From: Ectothiorhodospira haloalkaliphila ATCC 51935 | Lineage (GTDB): Bacteria; Pseudomonadota; Gammaproteobacteria; Ectothiorhodospirales; Ectothiorhodospiraceae | Assembly: GCF_000633935.1 (NCBI RefSeq) | Contig: NZ_KK214998.1 | Location: forward strand, 534,046 to 598,045 | Reading direction: 5' to 3' | DNA length: 64,000 nucleotides | Part shown: in pieces, positions 35,583-44,140 of the stretch | Position numbering within the stretch: the first letter of the stretch is position 1 | Layout: each line of letters starts with the position of its first letter | Translations under genes and position numbers: made by a program | Notes under the pieces: model-generated | The model's database searches: none | What the model was told of the DNA's origin: nothing | The model's input: the letters and a program-made list of their open reading frames with translations, nothing else

Positions 35583-36520
35583 TCGAGCTCTTTGACGTAA
35601 CCCGGCGGTTTGGCGACGAGACGGCGGTGGACCGCATCTCGCTGCGAGTGGAACGGGGTGAGTTCTGTGTGCTGGTAGGGACTTCCGGCTGCGGCAAGTC
35701 CACCACCCTGCGCATGATCAACCGACTCATCGAACACAGCGAGGGCGAGATCCATCTGGATGGCCAGCCGATCCGGGATTTCCAGGAGGATCAGTTGCGC
35801 CGCCGCATCGGCTATGCCATCCAGAGCACCGGGCTGTTTCCCCACTGGACGGTGGGTCGGAATATCGGGCTGGTGCCCCGCCTGCTGCAGTGGTCCGGGT
35901 CACGCATTCAGGAACGGGTGGAGGCGCTGATGGATTTGCTGGGGCTGCCGCCGGAGTTTGCCCACAAGTACCCGCACCAGTTGTCCGGCGGCCAGGCCCA
36001 GCGGGTGGGGGTGGCGCGGGCGCTGGCGGCCGACCCGGAGATTCTGCTGATGGACGAGCCTTTCGGGGCCCTGGACCCCATCACTCGCCAGACCCTGCAG
36101 GGAGAGCTGCGCGATCTGCAAGCGCGCCTGGGCAAGACCATCGTCTTCGTCACCCACGACATGGACGAGGCCCTGACACTGGCCGATCGGCTGGTGGTGA
36201 TGCACGAGGGCCGCATTGTGCAGCAGGGACGCCCTACCGAACTGCTGAGGGCACCCGCGAATGATTTCGTGGCGTCCTTGCTGGGCGGGGATGACCGGGG
36301 GCTCAAGGAGGCGGCCCTGATCCGGGTGGAGGAACGCATGCTTCCAGTGGCACCGGAGGCCGAGGGTATGCCTATGGTGCGTCGGCACGCCACGGTGAAC
36401 CAGGCCCTGTCACTGATGCTGTGGCATCACACGCGGCATCTGCTCGTGGTGGACGAGGACGACTCCCCCGTGGGCCAACTCTCTCTGGATGTGCTGATGC
36501 ACAAGGCACGTCATGAGTGA
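35579..36520 (+). CDS. yehX: Osmoprotectant ABC transporter ATP-binding protein (YehX-like)
   Basis: A 313-residue nucleotide-binding subunit with Walker A VGTSGCGKSTT, signature LSGGQAQR, Walker B LLMDEPFGALD and H-loop VTHDMDEA. After the ATPase domain (to about residue 240) the C-terminal region contains one CBS-like unit (VNQALSLMLWHHTRHLLVVD), where osmoregulated homologues such as OpuA sense ionic strength with a CBS pair. The start is the ATG at 35579, which overlaps the permease stop; a longer reading from upstream would cover the whole permease in another frame and is not credible. Confidence 0.93.
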   Translation: MIELFDVTRRFGDETAVDRISLRVERGEFCVLVGTSGCGKSTTLRMINRLIEHSEGEIHLDGQPIRDFQEDQLRRRIGYAIQSTGLFPHWTVGRNIGLVPRLLQWSGSRIQERVEALMDLLGLPPEFAHKYPHQLSGGQAQRVGVARALAADPEILLMDEPFGALDPITRQTLQGELRDLQARLGKTIVFVTHDMDEALTLADRLVVMHEGRIVQQGRPTELLRAPANDFVASLLGGDDRGLKEAALIRVEERMLPVAPEAEGMPMVRRHATVNQALSLMLWHHTRHLLVVDEDDSPVGQLSLDVLMHKARHE

Positions 36521-37310
36521 GGTGGCCATCCAGGGAAGCGAGGGGGGCAATCGGCGATCCCGTTGGCGGTTTATCGTACCCCTGATCTGGCTGGCGGCCC
36601 TGCTGATGCTGGCTGTGGGCATGACCACCCTGGAACCCCTGTTTCGCCTGCTGGAGCCGGATCTTCGCCAGGTGATCTACGTCCGGGAAAGCTTTCTGGT
36701 GCTGCTGGGTCAGCATGTCCTGATGGTGGCAGTGGCGGCGTTGCTGGCCACCTGCGTGGGTGTGGGGGCGGCGGTGGCGGTCACGCGGGCGGCCGGGCGC
36801 GATTTCATGCCCATGGTGGCGCAACTGGCCTCCATCGGTCAGACCTTCCCGCCGGTGGCGGTGCTGGCGCTGGCCGTGCCGGTGCTGGGTTTTGGCACGG
36901 TGCCGGTGATCGTGGCCCTGGTGCTGTATGGTCTGCTGCCCATCGTACGCAATACCCTGGCGGGGCTGCAGGGGGTTTCTGCGGAAGTGCTTGAGGCGGC
37001 CCGGGGCATGGGCATGACTCCAAGGCAGGTATTGCTTCAGGTGGAATTGCCGCTGGCAGCGCCGGTGATTCTGGCCGGCATCCGCACCTCGGTGACCATC
37101 AATGTGGCCACCGCGGCCCTGGGAGCGACGGTGGGGGCCAGCAATCTGGGTGACCCGATCATCTCTGGCATCGTCAATGGCAATACCCCCTATATCATTC
37201 AGGGGGCGGTGATGATCGGACTGCTGGCCCTCGCCGTGGACAGTCTCTTCGAGCGATTGCAGCCTCGGGTGCCCGGACAGGCCAGCGATGGTCAAGCCGC
37301 CAACGGATAG
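36513..37310 (+). CDS. yehW: Osmoprotectant ABC transporter permease (YehW-like)
   Basis: A 265-residue permease with six hydrophobic segments and the EAA loop VLEAARGMGMTPRQVLLQVELP, followed by GATVGASNLGDPIISGI. It overlaps the ATPase gene by eight bases and closes the operon. It pairs with the longer YehY-type permease. No terminator hairpin with a T-run follows; the next gene is the LH1 beta gene after 247 bp. Confidence 0.92.
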   Translation: MSEVAIQGSEGGNRRSRWRFIVPLIWLAALLMLAVGMTTLEPLFRLLEPDLRQVIYVRESFLVLLGQHVLMVAVAALLATCVGVGAAVAVTRAAGRDFMPMVAQLASIGQTFPPVAVLALAVPVLGFGTVPVIVALVLYGLLPIVRNTLAGLQGVSAEVLEAARGMGMTPRQVLLQVELPLAAPVILAGIRTSVTINVATAALGATVGASNLGDPIISGIVNGNTPYIIQGAVMIGLLALAVDSLFERLQPRVPGQASDGQAANG

Positions 37311-37557
37311 CAGCGCCATAGCCCCTGGCGCACCCCGGCCGGGACCGGGAGGATGCCACCAGAAAGAAGCCGCCCATCACCCGGTGGATGGTGGTCAGTG
37401 GTTCCCGCTACAGGGGCGGTTTTTGGTGGATTCCGGGATTTAGTTGTTCTGGATCACTATTGTGGACCTTCTTCCGGTGTAGTGTCGGCCTCGTTGTAAG
37501 AGATCGCGTTGTGTCGACGCGGTATATGTCGATAAGGCTGATTTGGAGGCTATTCAA

Positions 37558-37716
37558 ATGATGGGTGAAACGAAAGGTTCTCTTTCGGGGCTGAACGAAG
37601 AAGAAGCCATGGAGTTTCATGGTGTCTTCATGACCAGCATGATGGGCTTCCTGGCGGTTGCCGCTGTGGCTCACGTTCTGGCCTGGATGTGGCGTCCCTG
37701 GGGTGTGTCCTGGTAA
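37558..37716 (+). CDS. pufB: Light-harvesting 1 (LH1) beta polypeptide
   Basis: A 52-residue antenna polypeptide, shorter than typical gene-calling cut-offs. It has the beta-type pattern LSGLNEEEAMEFHGVF, a single membrane helix containing the bacteriochlorophyll-ligating histidine 39 (VAVAHV-type, in AAVAHVLAW) and the C-terminal WMWRPWG motif; histidine 21 is the second conserved one. GGAGG lies about ten bases before the ATG; a second Met follows directly. It forms a pair with the alpha gene downstream. Unlike a complete puf operon, no pufL, pufM or pufC follows, so this is an isolated antenna copy. Confidence 0.92.
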   Translation: MMGETKGSLSGLNEEEAMEFHGVFMTSMMGFLAVAAVAHVLAWMWRPWGVSW

Positions 37717-37721
37717 GACCC

Positions 37722-37738
37722 TTCGCCTCAATGGCGAA
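37722..37738. other. Stem-loop between pufB and pufA
   Basis: Perfect six-base arms TTCGCC and GGCGAA with a TCAAT loop, five bases after the pufB stop. The pufB-pufA gap here is 90 nt. The hairpin may adjust relative translation or stability of the two cistrons; there is no T-run, so it is not an intrinsic terminator. Confidence 0.55.
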
Positions 37739-37806
37739 TCAGGTCTGAAGCACTACCCTCAGCGAAGCAGTAAAAGCAGGTTCTTTCCGATATAGGAGAT
37801 TTCAAT

Positions 37807-38004
37807 ATGTGGCGTACTTGGCTGCTGTTCGATCCGCGCAGAGCGCTGGTTGCCCTGTTTGCATTCCTGGCCGTGCTGGCCCTTTTGATCCACTTCATCC
37901 TGTTGAGCACTGAGCGCTTCAACTGGATGCACACCGCCTCCCTGGTCGACACGACCGAGCAGGTTGCAATGCAGGCTCAGACGGGCAAGTCGACCCTGGC
38001 CTAA
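37807..38004 (+). CDS. pufA: Light-harvesting 1 (LH1) alpha polypeptide
   Basis: A 65-residue alpha antenna polypeptide with the LH1 signature [17 protein letters not shown] at the cytoplasmic end and [15 protein letters not shown] after the membrane helix; histidine 29 ligates bacteriochlorophyll. A ribosome-binding site AGGAG precedes the ATG. The C-terminal extension after NWM ([20 protein letters not shown] and following) is hydrophilic and not of a form I recognise. The sequence style is LH1 rather than LH2 because of the [12 protein letters not shown] start and the STERFNW motif. Confidence 0.94.
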   Translation: MWRTWLLFDPRRALVALFAFLAVLALLIHFILLSTERFNWMHTASLVDTTEQVAMQAQTGKSTLA

Positions 38005-38033
38005 CTGGCCCAGAGTTGTCTGTACCCGATCTT

Positions 38034-38070
38034 CCGGGCGGGATGGCTTCGAAGTTCTCATCCCGCCCGG
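38034..38070. other. Strong stem-loop after pufA
   Basis: Perfect twelve-base arms CCGGGCGGGATG (38034-38045) and CATCCCGCCCGG (38059-38070) around a 13-nt loop, 30 bases after the pufA stop. No T-run follows. In other purple bacteria, stable hairpins at this position protect the short pufBA mRNA from 3' decay and raise antenna expression, and a similar role is likely. Confidence 0.65.
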
Positions 38071-38353
38071 CATCCGGGCCATTCCTTCGCCAGCACCTCA
38101 AGACCCCATCTGGTTCCAGTCCTCGCCCACGAAGGACTGTCTCTTGTCAGTACCCTTTTCCTCCCATCCCCACCGATCGGTAGCCTTTTGCCGTGGCACG
38201 CCTGTCCATGCAGGCTAATGACACCCGTTCCGGGTCGTCCACTCCTTCCTGAATTGTCGTTCGGCGTGGTCATCGACAGAAATCTTCTGAGTGATCTGCT
38301 AGGTTAAGTTGAGGGCCAACACTGACCCGAGCCGAGCCAAAGGAGATGTCATC
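38071..38353. other. Intergenic stretch without recognisable gene
   Basis: With the pufA 3' region this forms a gap of about 350 bp before the DUF2189 gene. I see no coding pattern, tRNA or repeat in it beyond the pufA stem-loop at its left end. A ribosome-binding site (AAAGGAGAT) lies at its right end. Confidence 0.6.
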
Positions 38354-39214
38354 GTGGACAACCTGATCAAGCGCCGGTATCCGGAAGATTCCGACGAAAT
38401 TCAACCACGGCAGACCTTGGACAGCGGTACGCCGCCCGTTCGACGAATATCTGGCGATGCCCCCCTGCGATGGCTTGTAGAGGGATGGAAGGATCTTTGG
38501 CGGGCACCGGCAGGGTTGGCTCACGGGTTGCTGGTTGCTGCCCTCGGGCTGGGGATTCTCTGGCTCACCTGGGGCCAACCATGGCTCACCATGGCGTTGA
38601 TATCCGGATTTCTGCTGGTGGGGCCTGCATTGGCGGTGGGAGTGAATGAACTCGCTCGACAACTGGAGCATGGTGATCAGGGCAATCTGAGCATCCCACA
38701 AAGCTTTCGAGCCTTACCGGCGCTGGGCTCGTCCCTGTGGCTGTTTGCGGCAATGCTGGCTGCCATGTTCCTCATCTGGACCGGCTACATGGCCCTATGG
38801 ATCGGCGTCATGAATGTGGGTGTGCTTGGGCAACCAGGGAGCCTGGGCGAGTTGCTTGGCACCATGCTGTCCACTACCCGCGGCATCGTTTCCCTGATTG
38901 GGGTCGTGGTGGCTGGGGCGGCCTTGGCCGTCGCTGCCTTCGCGCTGAGCGTGGTCACGGTACCTGCGATGCTGGATCGTCGCGCAGGGGTTGTGGACGC
39001 CATGGCGATCAGCCTGAAAGTGCTCAGCCGAAATCCGATACCCATGCTGGCTTGGGCAGCATTGATCACCGCATTGTTCGGCCTGTCGGTGCTGACTGCA
39101 CTCATCGCGCTGATCCTGGTTTTTCCCTGGATTGGCTTCGCCATGTGGCATGGATACCGTGAGATGGTGGTCCACGACGAGGATCCCAAGACCTCTGAGA
39201 GCGAAACGTCATAG
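38354..39214 (+). CDS. DUF2189 family membrane protein
   Basis: A 286-residue protein with about six membrane helices. It shows the DUF2189 pattern: VRRISGDAPLRWLVEGWKDL, a GISGFLLVGPALAVGVNELA-like segment (LLVGPALAVGVNELARQLE) and VFPWIGFAMWHGYREMV near the end. Function unknown. The GTG at 38354 was chosen as start because AAAGGAG precedes it by nine bases; a TTG at 38309 would add 15 residues without such a site. It converges with the Mrp operon, ending four bases before it. Confidence 0.85.
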   Translation: MDNLIKRRYPEDSDEIQPRQTLDSGTPPVRRISGDAPLRWLVEGWKDLWRAPAGLAHGLLVAALGLGILWLTWGQPWLTMALISGFLLVGPALAVGVNELARQLEHGDQGNLSIPQSFRALPALGSSLWLFAAMLAAMFLIWTGYMALWIGVMNVGVLGQPGSLGELLGTMLSTTRGIVSLIGVVVAGAALAVAAFALSVVTVPAMLDRRAGVVDAMAISLKVLSRNPIPMLAWAALITALFGLSVLTALIALILVFPWIGFAMWHGYREMVVHDEDPKTSESETS

Positions 39215-39218
39215 GTAC

Positions 39219-40895
39219 TCATTTCCAACCATTTGCTTCGATGATCAGCACCATGACGATCAGCGCAGCCACCGCAGTATGGCCGAGCCGCCAGTGGCTG
39301 GCACGCTCTCCGACGATTGCCGGGGCACGGCGCCCGATGCGCGCTGCGGCGCGGCGTTGGCGGGCGACGAACTTTTCGGCACCCTTGGCGACCCGCACGA
39401 AGGGGCGGGCGATTTGATCCCGGAACACCTGTGGCCCGACCGCAAGGGCACGGGCACGAATCCATGCACCCAGGGCTAGCGTCGCGCCCAGAAGCAGCGG
39501 CCACGTCTCGGTCGGTCCCGCTGCACTGATGGGCGCGGCGAGGGGGCCGGCGGCTGTGGGCCAGATGAATGGAAGCGCCGCCGCCGCCATGACCAGACCC
39601 AGGGTCGACAGAACCAACCCCTCGGGAACGGCAATGGACGGGGCGGCCGGGGGCTTGCGCCACAGGGTGATGCCAAAGCGTGCCATGAGCAGGGTGGTGG
39701 CCAGCCCCGACAGCGTCAGCCCCACGATCAGCCAGGGAAGCCAGGCCTCGGATCCGTCCGCGAGGGCCGATTTCAGCGCCTCCTTTGCCAGGGCACCAGA
39801 GGTGGCGGGTGCGCCCGCCAGCACCAGCGCCGGCACGGCCACGATGATGAGGGCCAGCACGCGCCCGCTCTGCCCTGTTTGGGCACCGAACAGCCCGGCG
39901 CCGAGAAAGAGGGCGCCCTTGGCCAGGGCATGATGGGCTGCCATGAACACCAGCACCGCCAGCAGCGCCGGCCAGGCGGCGGGTGCCATCAGCCCGGCCC
40001 CCAGTCCCAGCGCGATCAATCCCATCTGGCTGACGCTGGAAAAGCCCAGCACCGTCTTGGGGTTGTCCTGGCTCAGCCCCAGCAGCACCGCAGCAAAGAT
40101 GGTGACGAGCCCTGTCGCCATCATCACCGTGCCGTGGTCGGGCAGTGCCTGCGTGCCCAGGGGCAGGGTGGCCAGCATACCGAAGAGCCCGGCCTTGATC
40201 ATGGCCCCCGACAGCACGGCGCTGGCGGGCACCGGGGCCGCACCGTGGGCCGGTGGCAGCCAGAAGTGAAGCGGCATGATGCCGAGCTTGACGGAAAAGC
40301 CCAGGAGCAGAAGGGATGCGCTGAGCCCCGAGAGTTCGGCGCTGCGCAGATCTGCCAGCAGCCGTGAGCCCGCCTCGCTGGCGGCAAGCGCAAGGCCGGC
40401 AAACAGGGCCAGTTCCCCCAGGATGACGAAGGCGATGTACAGCCGGCCCGCCTCGAAGGCTGCCTGCGAGCGGGCCTGCACCACCAGTCCATAGGAGGCG
40501 AAGCTCATGAGCGCAAAGAAGGCGTAAAAACCGAGGGCATCCTGGGCGATGATCAGTCCCAGATTACCCGTCATCGCCAGCAGGAAGCATACCGCGAAGC
40601 CGCGCTCGCCCGGCGTGCCGCTGAACCATTCCCGCGCTGCGGCCCCGGCCGCGATCCACAACAGCGCGGTGAAACCCAGGAACAGCCGCGAGACCTCATC
40701 CAGCCCGAAGGAAGCCCCCATCAGCAACCAATCGCCGCGCACACCGAGCGGTACGGGAGCCAGCAGTGCCAGCAACAGGGCCGGCAGCGCCGCCAGCGGC
40801 ATCAGCCGCCAGATGAAGGGCCGCGCCGCCGGAAACACCATCAGCATGGCCAGCAGGGTGGGCAGCAACAGGGGCAGGATAAACACGATCTTCAT
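39219..40895 (-). CDS. Mrp-type antiporter: third NuoL/M/N-like subunit, lacking a key Glu
   Basis: A 558-residue polytopic protein of the proton-conducting transporter family, the last gene of the Mrp operon. It carries PLHFWLPPAHGAAPVPASAV with a conserved lysine in the following IKAGLFG. The conserved glutamate of the TM5 region, seen as MLEVIS in the first and FYEMLT in the second antiporter-like subunit, is replaced here (FYAFFALMSFASYGL), so proton pumping by this copy is uncertain. The start overlaps the upstream stop by one base. Upstream readings add unsupported residues. Confidence 0.85.
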   Translation of the reverse strand: MKIVFILPLLLPTLLAMLMVFPAARPFIWRLMPLAALPALLLALLAPVPLGVRGDWLLMGASFGLDEVSRLFLGFTALLWIAAGAAAREWFSGTPGERGFAVCFLLAMTGNLGLIIAQDALGFYAFFALMSFASYGLVVQARSQAAFEAGRLYIAFVILGELALFAGLALAASEAGSRLLADLRSAELSGLSASLLLLGFSVKLGIMPLHFWLPPAHGAAPVPASAVLSGAMIKAGLFGMLATLPLGTQALPDHGTVMMATGLVTIFAAVLLGLSQDNPKTVLGFSSVSQMGLIALGLGAGLMAPAAWPALLAVLVFMAAHHALAKGALFLGAGLFGAQTGQSGRVLALIIVAVPALVLAGAPATSGALAKEALKSALADGSEAWLPWLIVGLTLSGLATTLLMARFGITLWRKPPAAPSIAVPEGLVLSTLGLVMAAAALPFIWPTAAGPLAAPISAAGPTETWPLLLGATLALGAWIRARALAVGPQVFRDQIARPFVRVAKGAEKFVARQRRAAARIGRRAPAIVGERASHWRLGHTAVAALIVMVLIIEANGWK

Positions 40896-42394
40896 CAGAA
40901 TGCCTCCGCCGAATATTCCAGGGTGACGATGAAGCGGGTCCATTCAAGCGGGCTGAAGGGCGCATTGGCCAGGCCCCCGGCCACCAACACCAGGGCGGCG
41001 GTGGCCGTGGGCGGCGCGGCCAGCATCCAGCCGATGGGCCGACGGACCGGCGCATCCTGCGGCGCGGCGTCCGGTTGCCTGAACCAGGCCCGGTGGAGCA
41101 TGGGCAGGAAATAGGCGGCATTGAGCAGGCTGGATCCCAGCAGGAGGGGGATCACCCAGCCTTGCCCGGCATCGAGCCCACCCGCGGCCAGATACCATTT
41201 GCTCACGAATCCCGCCAATGGCGGCAGGCCGATCATGCCCAGTGCGGCCAGCGTGAAGGCCGCCATCGAGCCCGGCATGATCAGGCCCACGCCGTTCATC
41301 CGGCTGACCTGCTTGATGCCCAGCCCCTCGGCCAGGTTGCCCGCCACCATGAACAGGGTGATCTTCATGATGCCCTGATGAATCAGATGGGCGAGCGCGC
41401 CCATGGCCGCAATGGGGCTGGCGAGCGCGACGCCCAGGGCGATGTAGCTGACCTGGCTGACGGTGGACCAGGCCAGGCGGCGCTTGATGTCGTCCTGGCC
41501 CAGCGCGCGGATCGAGCCGTAGAGGATGGTGATGGCGGCCAGGACGGCCAGCGCGGTGGTCAGCCCCAGGGCCTGGGCCGTCTCGATCCCGTAGACCTCA
41601 TAGACCACGCGGATGATGCCGAAGGCGCCGGCCTTGACCACCGCCACCGCGTGCAGCAGTGCGGACACCGGCGCCGGGGCCACCATGGCAACGGGCAGCC
41701 AGCTGTGCAGCGGCACCATCGCCGCCTTCACTCCCAGCCCGATGATGAGCACGGCGAACAGCAGTTGCGCGGCCAGGGGGGTGTCTTCGGCAACCCCTTC
41801 CAGGATGCCGCCGGGCACGAAATCGGTGCTGCCCGCCAGCACCCAGAGCCCGAGTGTGCCCAGCAGCAGCACCAGTCCCCCGCCCAGGGTGTAGATCAGG
41901 TAGATGCGCCCCGCCCGCAGCGCCGCGGCGGTGCCGTAATGGATCACCAGCGGGTAGGTGGCCAGGGTAAGCATCTCGTAGAACAGCAGAAACGTGAACA
42001 GATTGCCCGCCAGCGCGATCCCCACCGTGGCGGCCACGCAGAGGCTGAAGAACCCGAAGAAGCGTGCCCGGTGCGGACCCTTCTCCAGGTAGCCCACCGC
42101 ATACACCGTGGTGATCAGCCACAGCACCGCCGAGAGGGCAATGAACAGGATGGCCAGCGGATCGGCCTGAAGGTTGAGGTCCAGCCCCGGCAGCACCGTC
42201 CACCGCAGGTCGTAGATCACGCCCTGACTCACCTTCCAGCTCAGCCAGGCCACCAGCAGGACCTTGACCAGGGCCGCGCCCAGATTGATGGCCGTGCGCA
42301 GGCCGGCACTGCGCTCGGGCAATGCCAGCAATACGGGGGCCGCGCACAGCGGGATGAGCAGAATGATCAGCGGCAACAGCGAAGCGTTGTTCAT
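40895..42394 (-). CDS. Mrp-type antiporter: second NuoL/M/N-like subunit
   Basis: A 499-residue membrane protein of the MnhD/NuoM type. Conserved points are FTFLLFYEMLTLATYP (TM5 glutamate), MVPLHSWLPVAMVAPAPVSA and the lysine in HAVAVVKAGAFGII. The ATG at 42394 overlaps the preceding mnhD stop (ATGA). It would form part of the proton channel of the complex together with the MnhD copy upstream. Confidence 0.88.
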   Translation of the reverse strand: MNNASLLPLIILLIPLCAAPVLLALPERSAGLRTAINLGAALVKVLLVAWLSWKVSQGVIYDLRWTVLPGLDLNLQADPLAILFIALSAVLWLITTVYAVGYLEKGPHRARFFGFFSLCVAATVGIALAGNLFTFLLFYEMLTLATYPLVIHYGTAAALRAGRIYLIYTLGGGLVLLLGTLGLWVLAGSTDFVPGGILEGVAEDTPLAAQLLFAVLIIGLGVKAAMVPLHSWLPVAMVAPAPVSALLHAVAVVKAGAFGIIRVVYEVYGIETAQALGLTTALAVLAAITILYGSIRALGQDDIKRRLAWSTVSQVSYIALGVALASPIAAMGALAHLIHQGIMKITLFMVAGNLAEGLGIKQVSRMNGVGLIMPGSMAAFTLAALGMIGLPPLAGFVSKWYLAAGGLDAGQGWVIPLLLGSSLLNAAYFLPMLHRAWFRQPDAAPQDAPVRRPIGWMLAAPPTATAALVLVAGGLANAPFSPLEWTRFIVTLEYSAEAF

Positions 42395-43857
42395 GGCGCA
42401 CCGCCGAAGGGATAGCCGATGTTCATGAAGGCCAGGATCGGCGCGGCCAGCAGGCCGAGGCCGAGCGCACACAGGGCCAGAGTCAGCGGTGCCGCGTCGG
42501 CCAGCGCCCAGCCCTGATGCTCACCCACGGTGGTGCGCTGCCGGTCGAAGCGCAGGAAGCCGGTGAGAACCCGGGAGAAATAGGCCACGCTCAACATGGT
42601 CGCGATCATGGTCACCGCGATCCAGTGCCAGTATCCGCTGGTCATCGCCCCTTCCATCAGGATCCACTTGCCCGCAAAGCCCAGGCTAGGTGGCAGGCCC
42701 ACCAGGCTGATGGCGGCCAGGGCAAAGCTGAGCTGCGCCAGGGTGGGGCGCACCGGGGAGCGGTCGAGTTCACGGATGCGGTCATGGCCGATCTCCTCCT
42801 TGATGCGCCCGGCGGCCAGGAACATCGCCGCCTTGGCGATGGCATGGGCCAGCATCAGCAGCGCGGCGGCCTTCCAGCTTTCCGCCACTCCGTCGGCGCC
42901 GGCACGGGCAAAGGCCACAAAGACGAGCCCGATCTGGGCCACCGTGGACCAGGCCACCAGCAGCTTCAGCCGTTCGGCGCGCAGCGCCTGGATCGAGCCC
43001 CACAGGATCGCACCCACCCCCAGCAGTCCGATGAGCGCGACCAGCACCTCCGAGAGTGGCAGCAGGTACTGCGCCAGGCGCAGCACGATATAGAGCGATG
43101 CCTTGACCACCAGCGCCGAGAGCAGTGCCGAGGCCGGCGCGGTGGCATTGGCGTGGGCCTGGGGCAGCCACACGTGGAGCGGGAACAGGGCCGTCTTGAG
43201 CGCCAGCCCCGCGACCATCAGCGCCAGCGCGGCCCCCAGCGCGGGGGATGGCGGGGCCGCCAGCAGCCCCGCAAAGTCCAGCCGGCCGAGTTCCAGATAC
43301 ACGAACCCCACGCCCAGAAGGAACAGCAGTGCCCCCAGGATCGAGGCATACATGTACTCAAGCCCCGCGCGCACCGCCTCGATCCGGCCCGAAAGCACCG
43401 TCAGCCCGACGGCGGCCAGGGAAATCACCTCCAGCATCACGTAGAGGTTGAACAGGTCCGTGGAGAGGTAGACGCCATTGAGACCGCTGAGCAACAACAG
43501 CCACAGGGGCCAGAAGTAACGACGCATGCGCTCCGGGGCGCGGTGATGGGCGTAGCTATTCAGCGCGCCGAGGCTGACCAGCAACCCGACCCCCGTGGTC
43601 ATGGCCATCAGTGTCGCACTCAAGCCATCGGCCCGCAGATCGATCCCCAGCGGTGCCCCCCAGTTGCCCAAGGGTGTGACCACAGCCCCCTCGGTCAGCA
43701 CCTGCAGCACCAGCGCGCTGGCCATCAGCGCGGTGAGCACGACCGCGCCCACACCCACCCAATGGGCCTGGCGGGGCAGCAGGAAGGCCAGTATCGCGCC
43801 TGCCAGTGGGGCGAAGACGACGGCGGTCAGCCAGTCGATGGCCGGCATCTCAATCAT
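42391..43857 (-). CDS. mnhD: Mrp antiporter subunit D
   Basis: A 488-residue polytopic subunit. Conserved elements: LFNLYVMLEVISLAAVGLTV with the TM5 glutamate, PLHVWLPQAHANATAPASAL and LVVKASLYIVLRL with the lysine. It overlaps mnhC by eight bases. In Mrp complexes MnhD and MnhA-type subunits carry the proton path; here MnhA as a single large protein is not present and its parts are on separate genes. Confidence 0.92.
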   Translation of the reverse strand: MIEMPAIDWLTAVVFAPLAGAILAFLLPRQAHWVGVGAVVLTALMASALVLQVLTEGAVVTPLGNWGAPLGIDLRADGLSATLMAMTTGVGLLVSLGALNSYAHHRAPERMRRYFWPLWLLLLSGLNGVYLSTDLFNLYVMLEVISLAAVGLTVLSGRIEAVRAGLEYMYASILGALLFLLGVGFVYLELGRLDFAGLLAAPPSPALGAALALMVAGLALKTALFPLHVWLPQAHANATAPASALLSALVVKASLYIVLRLAQYLLPLSEVLVALIGLLGVGAILWGSIQALRAERLKLLVAWSTVAQIGLVFVAFARAGADGVAESWKAAALLMLAHAIAKAAMFLAAGRIKEEIGHDRIRELDRSPVRPTLAQLSFALAAISLVGLPPSLGFAGKWILMEGAMTSGYWHWIAVTMIATMLSVAYFSRVLTGFLRFDRQRTTVGEHQGWALADAAPLTLALCALGLGLLAAPILAFMNIGYPFGGAP

Positions 43858-44140
43858 GGTGCTCGTGCTCCAGGGTGTGCAGGCGACGGATGAGGGCGAG
43901 GGCCACGGCGGTGGCGCTGATCATCACCACGATCCCGGTGATCACCAGGGCATGCGGTACCGGATCAGGGGCCTCGGGCGGCGCCTTCCAGGCGGCGACC
44001 ACGAGCATGAAACCGGCCCCCACCGAGCACAGCTTCAGGGCCAGCACCCGGCGCAGGGGATCCACCAGCACGAGCGCGCCGCACAGCCCCACCACAAAGA
44101 CGCCCAGGCCGGTCAGGCCGAAGATCAGTCCAGTACTCAT
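43850..44140 (-). CDS. mnhC: Mrp antiporter subunit C (NuoK-like)
   Basis: A 96-residue protein with three membrane helices, related to NuoK: FGLTGLGVFVVGLCGALVL, then KLCSVGAGFMLVVAAW, then PHALVITGIVVMISATAVAL. It overlaps the upstream DUF4040/MnhB gene by four bases and the downstream mnhD by eight. Confidence 0.92.
   Translation of the reverse strand: MSTGLIFGLTGLGVFVVGLCGALVLVDPLRRVLALKLCSVGAGFMLVVAAWKAPPEAPDPVPHALVITGIVVMISATAVALALIRRLHTLEHEHHD

Noticed and set aside
34562-36520. A 652-codon reading of the YehX-type ATPase beginning inside the permease gene
   Set aside because: The added half is a glycine/alanine-rich shadow of the permease. The ATPase begins normally at the ATG at 35579, which overlaps the permease stop.
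37558-38004. LH2 (puc) antenna genes
   Set aside because: The alpha polypeptide has the LH1 start [12 protein letters not shown] and the STERFNW motif, and the order beta-alpha alone does not discriminate.
38034-38070. Intrinsic terminator after pufA
   Set aside because: The stem is strong but no T-run follows. An mRNA-stabilising hairpin fits better with what is known of puf transcripts.
41075-42415. A 446-codon plus-strand frame rich in His and Gln opposite the Mrp subunit genes
   Set aside because: Composition is that of an antisense shadow; the minus-strand frames encode recognisable antiporter subunits with overlapping starts and stops.
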